Positions 51,692-61,429 of a stretch of 61,435 nt of DNA are shown here, in pieces (the first letter of the stretch is position 1; each line of letters begins with the position of its first letter). The notes under the pieces were generated by a model. The model worked only from the letters and a program-made list of their open reading frames with translations, searched no databases and was not told where the DNA came from. Both the position numbers and the translations under genes were made by a program. Source of the DNA: an uncultured Eubacteriales bacterium. GTDB taxonomy: Bacteria > Bacillota > Clostridia > Tissierellales > Peptoniphilaceae. The stretch lies in assembly GCA_900539725.1 (NCBI GenBank), contig UQDI01000010.1, forward strand, positions 1 through 61,435, given 5' to 3'.

Positions 51692-53304
51692 GATATAGCG
51701 GGTATCATTTGTTTTTTTCTTGAAAGAAGTCCATCGACTGTAAATTCGTTATCTACTAGCTCTTTATCGAAGGCTGCGGCGATGCTTTCTTTGTATGAGC
51801 CTTGCACTAAAACTAGTGAATACTCTTTAAGTATATCAGTTATCATCAGTACGAATGTGTCTTCTTGATTCTTTTCTATCGTTTCTTTCATCAGATTTAG
51901 CAAATCATCTTTTCTCTTTTTCACTTCATCCATATCCATGGTCATGACTTGTGCGACGCGGATTTTTTTCTTCGCGATATTAAATGACTTCACATCCATC
52001 TTTAGTAGATCTTCGCTCGCTACGTCCTTGATGCTAGCCGCTTCAGTAAACATCTCTATAGCGTAGACATCTGGATCGATGCCAGCTATCGGCGCAAGAA
52101 AGTCTATCATCTTCGCGTCTGTTCTTGTGCTTGTTGGCGACTTAAGTAAAAGTGTGTCTGAGATGATGGCTGAGATCAACAGCCCTGCTATGTGCTTTGG
52201 AATTACTATGCCATTCTCAATAAACATCTTCGTGATTATGGTTGCTGTTGAACCAAGTGGTTCGTTCCTAAAGTATAGTGGGAGCTTTGTCTCGACGTTG
52301 GCAACTCTGTGGTGGTCGATGATTTCAAGGATTTCAGCCTCTTCGATGTCGTCGACGGATTGAGTTCTTTCGTTGTGATCGACTAGGATGATGTTTTTCT
52401 TCTTATCGTCAAGCAAGTGATAACGGCTGACTGTGTTTATGACCTTGCCGTCATTATCAAGGACTGGGAAGCAGCGGAACCTGTTTTTGTTCATCTCGGC
52501 CTTGACGTCCGAAACAAAATCTTGTATGTGGAAGGTCTTGATGCCATCCTTTGTCATCGCGTACGACACGGGCACGCTTAGTGGAAGCACCCTCGATGCC
52601 ATGAAGGAGTCGTACTCAGTTGATATGATGCTGATGCCTTTTTCCTTCGCCAAATTTAAGATCTTTTCGCTTATGTCGAAGCCGCCAGTCACTATCATGC
52701 AAGAAACATTTCTCTTGATCGCGTCTTCTTGAGCGTCCTCTCTGTCGCCAAGTATAACGACATCGTCTGCTTCGATACGATCTTCAATCATCTTTGGGTC
52801 CATTGCGTAAATCGCCATGCGGCCAAGAGGTTTTCTGTAACCATCGTTAATGACAGTACCCTTTAAGACCTCAACAACATTTTTAAATGGCGTATCAGCC
52901 TTGCTAAGGATTGTGTCGTCAAAGATGTTTGTATAAATCTCTGTGATATCCTTAAGACCTATGATTCCACTCATCTTTCCGGCCTTGTCAACGACTATGA
53001 GTACATAAGCATTCTTCTCGCGAAGTAAGTTAATCGCTTCATATAAAGATGCGTCCTCGTCTATAAGCACGGCGTCATCAAGATCAACGTCCTTTAATTT
53101 TATCTTCATCGTTGTTAATAGCTTTGGCTCATCTACGCCAAAGTGCTTTAAAACGAATTTTGTTTCCTTATTTAAATCTCCGAGCCTAACCGCTTTTGCA
53201 TCGTATTTGCCAAGACTATTGACAAGGTAAGCGTAGGAGATAGCACTCGCGATTGAATCCGTATCAGGCACCTTATGACCTGAGACGTAAACTTTTTTAT
53301 TCAT
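51670..53304 (-). CDS. Manganese-dependent inorganic pyrophosphatase with CBS and DRTGG domains
   Basis: 544 residues from ATG 53304 (AAGGTGA upstream). The N-terminal DHH part shows HKVPDTDSIASA. A regulatory insert of about 245 residues (two CBS repeats split by a DRTGG domain) follows. The catalytic half continues with LVDHNERTQ and DHHRVANV. The C-terminal DHHA2 domain ends KKQMIPAI. It hydrolyses pyrophosphate and is controlled by adenine nucleotides through the CBS domains, as in clostridial CBS-PPases. A GTG/ATG five codons upstream is possible but less well placed. Confidence 0.92.
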   Translation of the reverse strand: MNKKVYVSGHKVPDTDSIASAISYAYLVNSLGKYDAKAVRLGDLNKETKFVLKHFGVDEPKLLTTMKIKLKDVDLDDAVLIDEDASLYEAINLLREKNAYVLIVVDKAGKMSGIIGLKDITEIYTNIFDDTILSKADTPFKNVVEVLKGTVINDGYRKPLGRMAIYAMDPKMIEDRIEADDVVILGDREDAQEDAIKRNVSCMIVTGGFDISEKILNLAKEKGISIISTEYDSFMASRVLPLSVPVSYAMTKDGIKTFHIQDFVSDVKAEMNKNRFRCFPVLDNDGKVINTVSRYHLLDDKKKNIILVDHNERTQSVDDIEEAEILEIIDHHRVANVETKLPLYFRNEPLGSTATIITKMFIENGIVIPKHIAGLLISAIISDTLLLKSPTSTRTDAKMIDFLAPIAGIDPDVYAIEMFTEAASIKDVASEDLLKMDVKSFNIAKKKIRVAQVMTMDMDEVKKRKDDLLNLMKETIEKNQEDTFVLMITDILKEYSLVLVQGSYKESIAAAFDKELVDNEFTVDGLLSRKKQMIPAISKKIETL

Positions 53305-53390
53305 TAAATCACCTTCCATATTATATTCATATACTATAACACATTTTGATGAAAAAATAAAGGATTTAGTAATTAATTTTGCAAAAAGCC

Positions 53391-53419
53391 TTGAAAAATT
53401 ATTTCGATTGTAGTAAAAT
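53391..53419 (+). promoter_or_regulatory. Promoter of the MATE gene
   Basis: TTGAAA (53391-53396), 17 bp, TAAAAT (53414-53419). Confidence 0.65.
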
Positions 53420-53447
53420 TGATTGATATAAAAGAAAAGAGGTACTT

Positions 53448-54812
53448 ATGTCAAAGAATTATGAAATAAATATGACGGAGGGAAAACTCCTTCCAAAGTT
53501 AATAAAGTTTTCGATACCTTTGATGCTATCGAGCACTTTGCAGCTCTTCTTTAACGCCGCCGATGTTATAGTTGTCGGACGTTATGCAGGGGACGCTGCA
53601 CTTGCAGCAGTTGGATCGACCGGCGCACTGATTAATCTAATCATCAATTTATTCATCGGTATATCGATAGGCGCGAGCGTGCTTATGGGTCAGGCGATAG
53701 GTAAGGGCTCATACAAGGAAGCACAAGACACGCTTCATACATCGATGCTATCGGGTTTACTTGGCGGCTTTATCATGATAGCCGTCGGCTACTATTCAGC
53801 AAGGCCAATGCTTGAACTGATGCAAACACCCGAGGAAGTTATTGATTTAGCGACACTTTATATGCAGATCTACTTCATGGGCATGCCGGGCTTTATGATA
53901 TACAACTTCGGCGCATCGATACTTAGAGCGGCAGGCGACACAAAGAGGCCGCTTTACTACCTAGCCATCTCAGGCGTTATGAATATAGTTTTAAATTTAT
54001 ACTTTGTAATAGTTTTAAAAAAGACAGTTGACGGAGTTGCTCTTGCTACCATAATCTCGGAAGCTTTCTCAGCCGTGCTAATAGTTTTGTGCTTGATGAA
54101 GAGCGACAGCTACTTGAACTTAAAGCTAGATAAATTAAAGATGGATTGGAAAAAGTTTGGCGAAATGCTTAGGATAGGTTTGCCATCAGGCTTTACAGGG
54201 GCACTATTTAGTATATCCAATATGCTTATACAATCCTCAATCAATTCCTTCGGTAAGCTTGTAGTCGCTGCAAACACTGCAGCTGGTAACATCGAAGGCT
54301 TCGTCTTTATGGCGATGGACGCCATCTACCAAGCCTCACTATCATTTGCCTCGCAAAATATGGGAGCAAAAAAGCTTGACAGAGTTGACGAGATACTTAA
54401 GACAACCATCGTCATGGTATCAGTCGTGGGCCTCGTTCTAGGCGTCGGCTCATACCTAGCAGGCAATTTCCTACTAAGCCTATATACACCAAACCCAGAA
54501 GTTATCGAGATCGCGATGCTAAGACTATCTATCATATCGACAACATATTTACTTTGCGGCATCATGGACGTTTATTCAGGCGTAATACGCGCGATGGGCT
54601 ATTCACTAACGCCTATGATCATAGCTGTCGTATGCATTTGCGGATTTAGAATATTCTGGATCATGAGCGTATTTCAAAAATATCATGAGCAATGGATTTT
54701 GTATATCTCATATCCATTGTCCTGGTTACTCACTACCGTAGTCTACATCTTCACTTATATATATGTGAAGAAGAAGGTAGGGGAACGTTTTGCCTTGGAA
54801 GAAAATAATTAA
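53448..54812 (+). CDS. MATE-family efflux transporter
   Basis: 454 residues with twelve predicted helices in two halves. The start EGKLLPKLIKFSIPLMLSST and the segment NAADVIVVGRYAGDAALAAVGSTG are typical of the NorM/DinF-like MATE family. It exports cationic compounds using Na+ or H+. Its substrate is not evident. Single gene, own promoter; no terminator obvious before the metK promoter at 54823. Confidence 0.92.
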   Translation: MSKNYEINMTEGKLLPKLIKFSIPLMLSSTLQLFFNAADVIVVGRYAGDAALAAVGSTGALINLIINLFIGISIGASVLMGQAIGKGSYKEAQDTLHTSMLSGLLGGFIMIAVGYYSARPMLELMQTPEEVIDLATLYMQIYFMGMPGFMIYNFGASILRAAGDTKRPLYYLAISGVMNIVLNLYFVIVLKKTVDGVALATIISEAFSAVLIVLCLMKSDSYLNLKLDKLKMDWKKFGEMLRIGLPSGFTGALFSISNMLIQSSINSFGKLVVAANTAAGNIEGFVFMAMDAIYQASLSFASQNMGAKKLDRVDEILKTTIVMVSVVGLVLGVGSYLAGNFLLSLYTPNPEVIEIAMLRLSIISTTYLLCGIMDVYSGVIRAMGYSLTPMIIAVVCICGFRIFWIMSVFQKYHEQWILYISYPLSWLLTTVVYIFTYIYVKKKVGERFALEENN

Positions 54813-54822
54813 GACAAAGGTC

Positions 54823-54851
54823 TTGACAAAAACGAAAATTATATATATAAT
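54823..54851 (+). promoter_or_regulatory. metK promoter
   Basis: TTGACA (54823-54828), 17 bp, TATAAT (54846-54851): exact consensus. Confidence 0.85.
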
Positions 54852-54870
54852 GATTAGTGAACTTAATAAG

Positions 54871-54993
54871 TCTCATAAAGAGTGACGGAGGGAATAGGCC
54901 CTATGAAGTCCGGCAACCTGCTAGCAAGGTGCCAAATCCTACAGCGCAGCTGAAAGATGAGAAGAACGAACCTTCAGCTATGAAGGTTTTTTT
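54871..54993 (+). promoter_or_regulatory. SAM-I (S-box) riboswitch with terminator
   Basis: P1 is TCTCAT (54871-54876) with ATGAGA (54957-54962). Core signatures are AGAGTGACGGAGGGA, GGCCCTATGAAGTCCGGCAACC and AAGGTGCCAAATCC, all characteristic of the S-box aptamer. The terminator is AACCTTCA (54969-54976) with TGAAGGTT (54981-54988) and a T-run. High SAM favours termination and shuts off metK. A 66-codon frame across it is spurious. Confidence 0.97.
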
Positions 54994-55068
54994 ATTTTAC
55001 ACGATGCGCCGCGAGAAAATTTTCAAGGCGGCTTTATATTTCAAAAAAATATATTAAGGAGGAAGATT

Positions 55069-56259
55069 ATGTATAAAAAACTATTTACATCTGAATCGGT
55101 TACAGAAGGTCATCCTGACAAGGTTTGCGACCAAATATCAGATGCAATTTTGGACGACATACTAGAAAAGGATCCAGAAGCGAGATGCGCGATCGAAACA
55201 ACTGCATCAACTGGCTACGTTTTAGTATCAGGACAAATCACAACAAACTGCTACGTTGACATACAAGCAGTAGTTAGAAGGGTTATAGCTGAGATAGGCT
55301 ACACTAGAGGAAAATTCGGTTTCGATGCAGAAAATTGCGCTGTACTTGTATCGATCGAAGAACAATCTAAGGATATAGCACTAGGCGTTGACAAGGCGCT
55401 TGAGACTAAAGAAAAATCAAAAGATAAATATGATTTAATAGGTGCAGGCGACCAAGGAATGATGTTTGGCTACGCTTGTAATGAGACAGAAGTTTATATG
55501 CCACTAGCCATATACTTATCACATAAGCTAGCAAGAAGGCTAGCTGAAGTGCGTAAGGACGGCACATTAAGCTACTTAAGACCAGACGGCAAGACACAAG
55601 TAACTATCGAATACGACGGAGATAAGCCAAAGAGAGTTCACACTATAGTCGTTTCTACTCAACATAAGGAAGGCGTTAGTCTTGACAAGATTAAGAAGGA
55701 TATCATCGAACACGTTATAAAACCAGTAGTTGATCCAAAACTAATTGACGACGAAACTATCATTTACGTGAACCCAACAGGACGTTTCGTTATAGGCGGA
55801 CCAAAGGGCGACACAGGTTTAACAGGTAGAAAGATTATCGTTGACACATACGGCGGCTACTGCAGACATGGCGGAGGAGCCTTTTCAGGTAAGGACGCTA
55901 CAAAGGTAGATAGATCTGCTTCATACGCAGTAAGACATGTTGCGAAAAACCTAGTAGCAGCAGGCCTTTGCGATAGATGCGAAATACAAGTTTCATACGC
56001 GATAGGCATAGCTAAGCCGATATCCATAAACGTAGATACATTTGGAACAGGCAAGATCGAAGAGACAAAGATACTTGAGATAGTTGAAAAAGTATTCGAC
56101 CTTCGTCCAGCCTTCATCATCGACTACTACGACTTAAGAAAACCAATCTTCCACAAGATTACTAACTATGGCCACTTCGGACGTGACGATATAGATCTTC
56201 CTTGGGAAAGATTAGAAAAAGTTGACGAGATCAAAAAACTTGCTGGAGAAATTAAATAG
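55069..56259 (+). CDS. metK: S-adenosylmethionine synthetase
   Basis: 396 residues. The N-terminus FTSESVTEGHPDKVCDQISDAILD and the signatures GAGDQGMMFGYA and GGGAFSGKDATKVDRSA are diagnostic. It makes SAM from methionine and ATP. It is under the SAM riboswitch just upstream. The ribosome-binding site is AAGGAGGA. Confidence 0.98.
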   Translation: MYKKLFTSESVTEGHPDKVCDQISDAILDDILEKDPEARCAIETTASTGYVLVSGQITTNCYVDIQAVVRRVIAEIGYTRGKFGFDAENCAVLVSIEEQSKDIALGVDKALETKEKSKDKYDLIGAGDQGMMFGYACNETEVYMPLAIYLSHKLARRLAEVRKDGTLSYLRPDGKTQVTIEYDGDKPKRVHTIVVSTQHKEGVSLDKIKKDIIEHVIKPVVDPKLIDDETIIYVNPTGRFVIGGPKGDTGLTGRKIIVDTYGGYCRHGGGAFSGKDATKVDRSASYAVRHVAKNLVAAGLCDRCEIQVSYAIGIAKPISINVDTFGTGKIEETKILEIVEKVFDLRPAFIIDYYDLRKPIFHKITNYGHFGRDDIDLPWERLEKVDEIKKLAGEIK

Positions 56260-56288
56260 TATATAAATTATATATATATAATAGGAAG

Positions 56289-56323
56289 AGAACTATGAGC
56301 GACGTGCCCATAGTTCTTTTTTT
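56289..56323 (+). terminator. Terminator after metK
   Basis: AGAACTATG (56289-56297) pairs with CATAGTTCT (56309-56317), followed by T residues. Confidence 0.85.
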
Positions 56324-56340
56324 AATTGTGAAAATGGATG

Positions 56341-56392
56341 GTATATGCCGAGCGATAGACATATGATGGGAGGTAGACATATGACGAGCGAT
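56341..56392. repeat. Inverted copies of the 18-bp repeat family
   Basis: AGACATATGA occurs at 56357 and 56375, exactly 18 bp apart, and ATATGACGAGCG matches the reverse complement of the repeats at 15847-15954. The rest of the 400-bp gap to the adhesin holds AT-rich DNA and the promoter at 56581. Confidence 0.65.
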
Positions 56393-56580
56393 TGCTTTAC
56401 GCCGCGCGATTCGTTTTTTGCGTCAATCGTTTTGCGCCTACTTTGATATTCGTGAAAGCATTAGCACGGCAAAAGATATTACAAAAAATTAATATTTTAT
56501 ACATTTCACCTATATACTCACTTCTATTAAGATAAAATAAAATATACATAAATAAATTTATATATTTGTGATACTTTTAC

Positions 56581-56609
56581 TTGACATATGATTTTATTCG
56601 TTATATAAT
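56581..56609 (+). promoter_or_regulatory. Promoter of the adhesin gene
   Basis: TTGACA (56581-56586), 17 bp, TATAAT (56604-56609): exact consensus, suggesting strong expression. A leader of about 85 nt precedes the start codon. Confidence 0.8.
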
Positions 56610-56701
56610 TCAAAATAATTGTTGAAAGACAGTAAATATCACGGTTTACGGACTAATATATTTTGAAAATCGTAATAAGAATTAATGAAAGAAGGGGAAT
56701 C

Positions 56702-59700
56702 ATGAAAAAAGGAAGGAAAATATTAGCTTGTTTGATTTTGATGGTGCTAGTACTAAGCCAAGTGCCAACAAACTTGCTTGTTCGCGCAGAAGAAGGCGAA
56801 GAAACGAAATATAATTTAAGTTTCGAGCTTGAAAGAGATACGAGCGCTTTGAATGAAATTTATCAAAAGCATGATGAGGCTGAGAATGAAAGTGAAAAGA
56901 CAGATGAAAAGGCTAGTGATAAAGAGGAAAATGGCAAAGCAGATGTAAATCAAGATGTAAAGAGCAAGGCAAAACCTGTTAATGATAATGACACAGTAGT
57001 TGACTTAAGTGCAGAAACAGAAGCTGAAGAAAATTCATCTGAAGAATCAAAGCCAATAGACGAAGCAAAGCCGGTAGAAGAAACAAATGGTGAAGCTGAA
57101 TTGATTGAGGATGAAGGCGAAGAAGCAATAGTCTTGCCATCAGGTGGCGGCGAAGGCTCATCTGAAGAAAAGGCAGAAGAAGTAAAGGACTTAAATATCA
57201 CATACACAGTTCATATAAAAGGCTCATCTGAAGAAACTATAGAAAAAAGAATCACTTATTCGGTAGAAAAAGCTGATTTTGTTGGAGATCTAAAATTCGA
57301 AGGCATTGAAGCGCTAAGCAATGAACTAGAAGTAAAGTACTATAGCAAAGAAGATGGATTAAGCTTTGACGAAGAAGCGGAAAACTTTGATTTGTATCTA
57401 GAAACAAGCGCAGAAAAAACAGTTTTAGAATTACCAAGAATAGGTGAGAAAGAAGATTCACTAAGAGTAAAGGAAAGTAATTTTGAAGAAGCAATAGAAA
57501 TAAGTGAAGAAAAAGTAAATGAAGCAGTGGCTGATCCTAACGCAAAACATTATCTAAGCTTTGATATAAGTAGATATGAAATGACTGATTATGATTACAT
57601 TATTTCAACATATACTAACTATTGGATGAGTAGAGCAAATCAAAATATTTTTGATTGTGATAAATGGGCACTAAATAATTTTACAGTTATTAATGAGCTT
57701 CATGTAGATGGCGTTGACGAAACAATAAAGGAAAAAATGATTTATGATGCTGATGAGTACCATTGGTCAGAAAAGATAGAGTTTAAAGATATAGAAGTTC
57801 CATATGGAGACATTGAGATTCAATATTATAAAAAGGCAGATAACAGCCTAGTTAAGCCATATCTTTTACATTATGATTTCTATCTTAAGAAGTCAGAAGA
57901 TGGTAAAATGATTCTTCAAGTTCCTAGACTAGCTCCTAAAAATAATTATTCAGGTGATGCTAATCAAGTTAAAATATTTAAAGTAAGCAATGTAAGTCTA
58001 AAGTATAAGGATGGAAATGCTAAGGAAGTAACTCCAACTGAGATAGATGACATCAATTTAGATATTACGGAAGACTTAAGCGGAATTAAGCCTAGTGATA
58101 CCGTATATGTGAATGGTAAATCTGGGGATGATCAAAAAGATGGGCTATCTAAAGAAAACGCAGTAAAGACATTTGCAAAAGCAAAAGAGATAGCTCAAAG
58201 CAATAAAGACATTGTAGAGATTGTCATAACTGGTCAAACAGATATTGAAGGAGATATTTCACTTGAAGACACAAATGCAAAAATATGCAGAAGTAAGGAT
58301 TATGACGGATTTTTATTTAACGTTCCAAGTGAAAAAACTGCTACACTATCAAATATAATTATAGATGGTAAATCTAATTCAAATGAAAGCATTAAAAAAT
58401 CTTTAATTAGGGTTAATTCTAGAGCAACACTTAATATTAATGATGGAGCTGTTTTAAGAAATAACAAGATCATGGATATTAAAGATACAGCTACAAGAGG
58501 CGGCGCAGTAAATGCATTTGAAGCAACTATCAATATGACTGGTGGTTCTGTTGAAGAAAATCAAGCTTCTTATGGCGGCGGTATTTATTTATATAAATCT
58601 ACAATGAATTTTTCTAGTGGCGTTGTTCAAAATAATGAAGCTAAAAGAGTAATTGATTACGCGTATGGCGGAGCAATTTATTCGGCGGGGGGGGGTATCA
58701 TTGCTAGTGGAGCAAGCACGATAAACTTCTCTGGAGATGCAAAAGTTTTAAACAACTCTGCCGATGAAGTTGGCGGTGGAATAAGTTTAGGAACAAGACA
58801 AGTTGATGGACAAAATAAGCTTTACATGACAGGCGGACTTATTGATGGAAATACTGCTAGAGCTTCAGGTGGAGGTATTTTTATACAATGTAGATTACTT
58901 GATGGTGGCAAATCTATTGCTTATATCTCATCTGGTAGAATAACTAATAATAAGATGAGTGGCACTGGATTGACAGAGAAGGCTTTTGGCGGCGGCGGTA
59001 TTTATGTTAATGGATTCCCTGCTTCATGGGATTATGCTGGCACACATTTTTATGGTGAAAATGGCGAGTTATATTTAACAAATGCTATAATAAGAAATAA
59101 TAATTCTGATGAGGAAGGAGCTGGATTTGCTGGTTGCCCTATATCAAAAACAAAATTTTATGTAAATAATGGTGTTGCCATATATGGTAATAATACTAGT
59201 GCTGGAATAAATAATGACAAGGGAAAGACAGTTTATCTATTGTCAAGTAATTTTTATGCATCTCATAGTGGACGAGCAGAATATAAGCTTGATAAGAGGA
59301 TGTTAGGTGGAGCTCCATACGATTGGAAAAAAGTAACAGGTTCTGGAATAATTCTTTTGCCAGATAATGAACTAGAAGCGACATTGCCAGCAAGCTCTGA
59401 ATTAGCGTTAAATTCAAACGACAAAGCTAATGATCTAACAGAAGCATTAGGAAAGGTGATTATTGAAGGCAATTACTCAGCTACTAGAGGAGCTGGTATT
59501 GGCAGCAACGGTACAATAAAATTTGGTACAGATGCCCCTACTACTGACGTATCTGTTGAAAAGAAATGGGACGACAATAATGATGAAAAGAAAATTCGTC
59601 CTGAGTCTATTACTGTAAACTTAATTGCTAATTATGATGGCCATGAATATAAAGTTGATTCAGCTGTATTAAATGAAAATAATAATTGGAAACATACTTT

Positions 59701-61306
59701 TAAAGATTTACCTACAGTTAATGACAACAAAACAATAATTTACACAGTTAAAGAAGAAGCTGTTAAGGGATATAAGAGTGAATTAAGTGGATCAGAAAAA
59801 GAAGGCTATACTATCACAAACACTCCTGAAGAACCTAAAAAAGAAACAAAAGAAATAAAAGTAAAGAAAGTTTGGGATACAGCTGATAAAAAAGCTGTTG
59901 TAAATGAAATTACTGTTGAATTATATAAAAATAATGAAAAAACAGATAAAACATTAACACTTAACAAAGAAAATAATTGGCAAGGCACATTTAAAGATCT
60001 TGACGTTAAAGACGAAAACGATAAAGAAATCACTTACAGCATAAAAGAAGCTGGCGAAACAGATGGCAAGATCACTTTTGACGGCAAAGAATTTAAAGTA
60101 AGTTATTCCGGAAGCGAAGCCGATGGCTTTACTATCACAAACAGCTACAATCCACCAGAAGAACCAAAGAAAGAATACAGAGACATCTTCGTAGAAAAAG
60201 CTTGGGACATAAGAGGCATGAAGCCTATTAGCCATATAGAAGTAGAATTATATAGGGATGGCGAAGCTACAGGAAATACTCTAGTTTTAAGCGAAGCGAA
60301 TGGCTGGAGCGGAAACTTCGAGAACTTAGAGAAAGCGTCTGACGGTGGACACATCTATAACTATAGTGTTAAAGAAATCGGCGAAAAGTTCTACACTGTA
60401 GAAATATCTGGTAAATACTACGAAGTTATTTACAAAGGCGATATGGATACGGGCTTCACTATAGTCAATAGAGAAGAGCCTCCAAGGAAGCCTCAAAGAA
60501 GAGATATCAGAGTCAGAAAAGTTTGGGACGTCACAAATAAAATACCAGTTGATGCAATTCAAGTAGAGCTATACAAAGATGGAAGAGCAACAGGAAATGT
60601 GATTACACTAAGCGAGGCCAATGGCTGGAGCGGACGTTTTGAAGATTTAATTGCATATGACGTAGCCGGAGTTAAATATGAGTATAGCGTAAGAGAAGTT
60701 GGAGAAGCATCGCACAGAGTCAGCATCTCAGGCAGTGACTACGACGTTAGCTACGAAGGCGATATGAAACATTCATTTGTAATCACAAATAAAGAAAACA
60801 CTCCACCAAAGAAAAAGATTGAGTTTGGTGTGAATAAAGTTTGGAGCTCGAATGGAAAGACAGAAGCGGTTCAAGTCGAATTATATATGGACGGAGCTGC
60901 TACAGGTAAGATCATCACACTTAGCGAGGCTAATGGATGGAGCGGCGCCTTTACAGATCTTGATTTAGAAGATGCAAAAGGCAATAAGCACGTATATACT
61001 GTTAAGGAAGTAGGTGAAGCAGGTGGTCAATACACAATTGGCGAAAGAGTCTTCACTGTAAGCTACTCAGGCGATATGCATAGTGGCATCACAATAATCA
61101 ATAGTGAAGAACCTCCAAAAGAAGAAGAGGAAGAGCCATCAAAAGACAAAGATGATGAGCCAAAAGAAAAAGATAAAGAGCCTGAAAAACACATCATACC
61201 AAAGACAGGCGTTGAAGAAGGAAGTTTATCCATAGTCTTAGCGTTAGTTGTTCTAGCCGGACTATTCTTTGTAAAGAGAAAAATTAATGAGGGTAAAAGT
61301 AAATAG
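56702..61306 (+). CDS. LPXTG-type surface adhesin with beta-helix and five CnaB domains
   Basis: 1534 residues. The signal peptide ends around VRAEEGEE. A very acidic disordered region follows (about 40-160), then two related domains (about 165-280 and 285-460). Next is a right-handed beta-helix (about 465-945) beginning VYVNGKSGDDQKDG with repeated GG-(A/G)-(V/I)-x-N-type turns. Five CnaB domains (about 945-1475) follow, each with K-x-W at the start, E in Y-(S/T)-(V/I)-(K/R)-E and ITN at the end, the Lys/Glu/Asn set for isopeptide bonds. The sorting signal is IPKTG (1499-1503), a helix and a basic tail. ATG 56702 is chosen for AAGGGG and the signal peptide. A G8 tract at 58687-58694 lies in the beta-helix. 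Confidence 0.9.
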   Translation: MKKGRKILACLILMVLVLSQVPTNLLVRAEEGEETKYNLSFELERDTSALNEIYQKHDEAENESEKTDEKASDKEENGKADVNQDVKSKAKPVNDNDTVVDLSAETEAEENSSEESKPIDEAKPVEETNGEAELIEDEGEEAIVLPSGGGEGSSEEKAEEVKDLNITYTVHIKGSSEETIEKRITYSVEKADFVGDLKFEGIEALSNELEVKYYSKEDGLSFDEEAENFDLYLETSAEKTVLELPRIGEKEDSLRVKESNFEEAIEISEEKVNEAVADPNAKHYLSFDISRYEMTDYDYIISTYTNYWMSRANQNIFDCDKWALNNFTVINELHVDGVDETIKEKMIYDADEYHWSEKIEFKDIEVPYGDIEIQYYKKADNSLVKPYLLHYDFYLKKSEDGKMILQVPRLAPKNNYSGDANQVKIFKVSNVSLKYKDGNAKEVTPTEIDDINLDITEDLSGIKPSDTVYVNGKSGDDQKDGLSKENAVKTFAKAKEIAQSNKDIVEIVITGQTDIEGDISLEDTNAKICRSKDYDGFLFNVPSEKTATLSNIIIDGKSNSNESIKKSLIRVNSRATLNINDGAVLRNNKIMDIKDTATRGGAVNAFEATINMTGGSVEENQASYGGGIYLYKSTMNFSSGVVQNNEAKRVIDYAYGGAIYSAGGGIIASGASTINFSGDAKVLNNSADEVGGGISLGTRQVDGQNKLYMTGGLIDGNTARASGGGIFIQCRLLDGGKSIAYISSGRITNNKMSGTGLTEKAFGGGGIYVNGFPASWDYAGTHFYGENGELYLTNAIIRNNNSDEEGAGFAGCPISKTKFYVNNGVAIYGNNTSAGINNDKGKTVYLLSSNFYASHSGRAEYKLDKRMLGGAPYDWKKVTGSGIILLPDNELEATLPASSELALNSNDKANDLTEALGKVIIEGNYSATRGAGIGSNGTIKFGTDAPTTDVSVEKKWDDNNDEKKIRPESITVNLIANYDGHEYKVDSAVLNENNNWKHTFKDLPTVNDNKTIIYTVKEEAVKGYKSELSGSEKEGYTITNTPEEPKKETKEIKVKKVWDTADKKAVVNEITVELYKNNEKTDKTLTLNKENNWQGTFKDLDVKDENDKEITYSIKEAGETDGKITFDGKEFKVSYSGSEADGFTITNSYNPPEEPKKEYRDIFVEKAWDIRGMKPISHIEVELYRDGEATGNTLVLSEANGWSGNFENLEKASDGGHIYNYSVKEIGEKFYTVEISGKYYEVIYKGDMDTGFTIVNREEPPRKPQRRDIRVRKVWDVTNKIPVDAIQVELYKDGRATGNVITLSEANGWSGRFEDLIAYDVAGVKYEYSVREVGEASHRVSISGSDYDVSYEGDMKHSFVITNKENTPPKKKIEFGVNKVWSSNGKTEAVQVELYMDGAATGKIITLSEANGWSGAFTDLDLEDAKGNKHVYTVKEVGEAGGQYTIGERVFTVSYSGDMHSGITIINSEEPPKEEEEEPSKDKDDEPKEKDKEPEKHIIPKTGVEEGSLSIVLALVVLAGLFFVKRKINEGKSK
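58687..58694 (+). repeat. G8 homopolymer inside the adhesin gene
   Basis: Eight consecutive G within codons GCG GGG GGG GGT. Slippage by one base would shift the frame and remove the CnaB and cell-wall anchor parts, so the tract is a candidate phase-variation switch. Confidence 0.6.
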
Positions 61307-61316
61307 ATTTTAGAAG

Positions 61317-61356
61317 ATATCTGCTGGGCGATTGATATGCTTAGCAGATATTTTTT
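61317..61356 (+). terminator. Terminator after the adhesin gene
   Basis: ATATCTGCT (61317-61325) pairs with AGCAGATAT (61343-61351), then five or more T. Confidence 0.85.
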
Positions 61357-61389
61357 ATGTATATAATATGTATATAATAAGGCTGTATA

Positions 61390-61429
61390 ATATCTATTGG
61401 GGAGTAAAACCTCAATAGATATTTTTTTG
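61390..61429. terminator. Second terminator at the window end
   Basis: ATATCTATTG (61390-61399) pairs with CAATAGATAT (61413-61422), followed by T residues. It either backs up the first terminator or ends a short RNA starting from the TATAAT-like sequence just before it. Confidence 0.7.

Noticed and set aside
54857..55057. 66-residue frame upstream of metK
   Set aside because: It runs through the SAM riboswitch and its terminator; the RNA structure explains the sequence fully.
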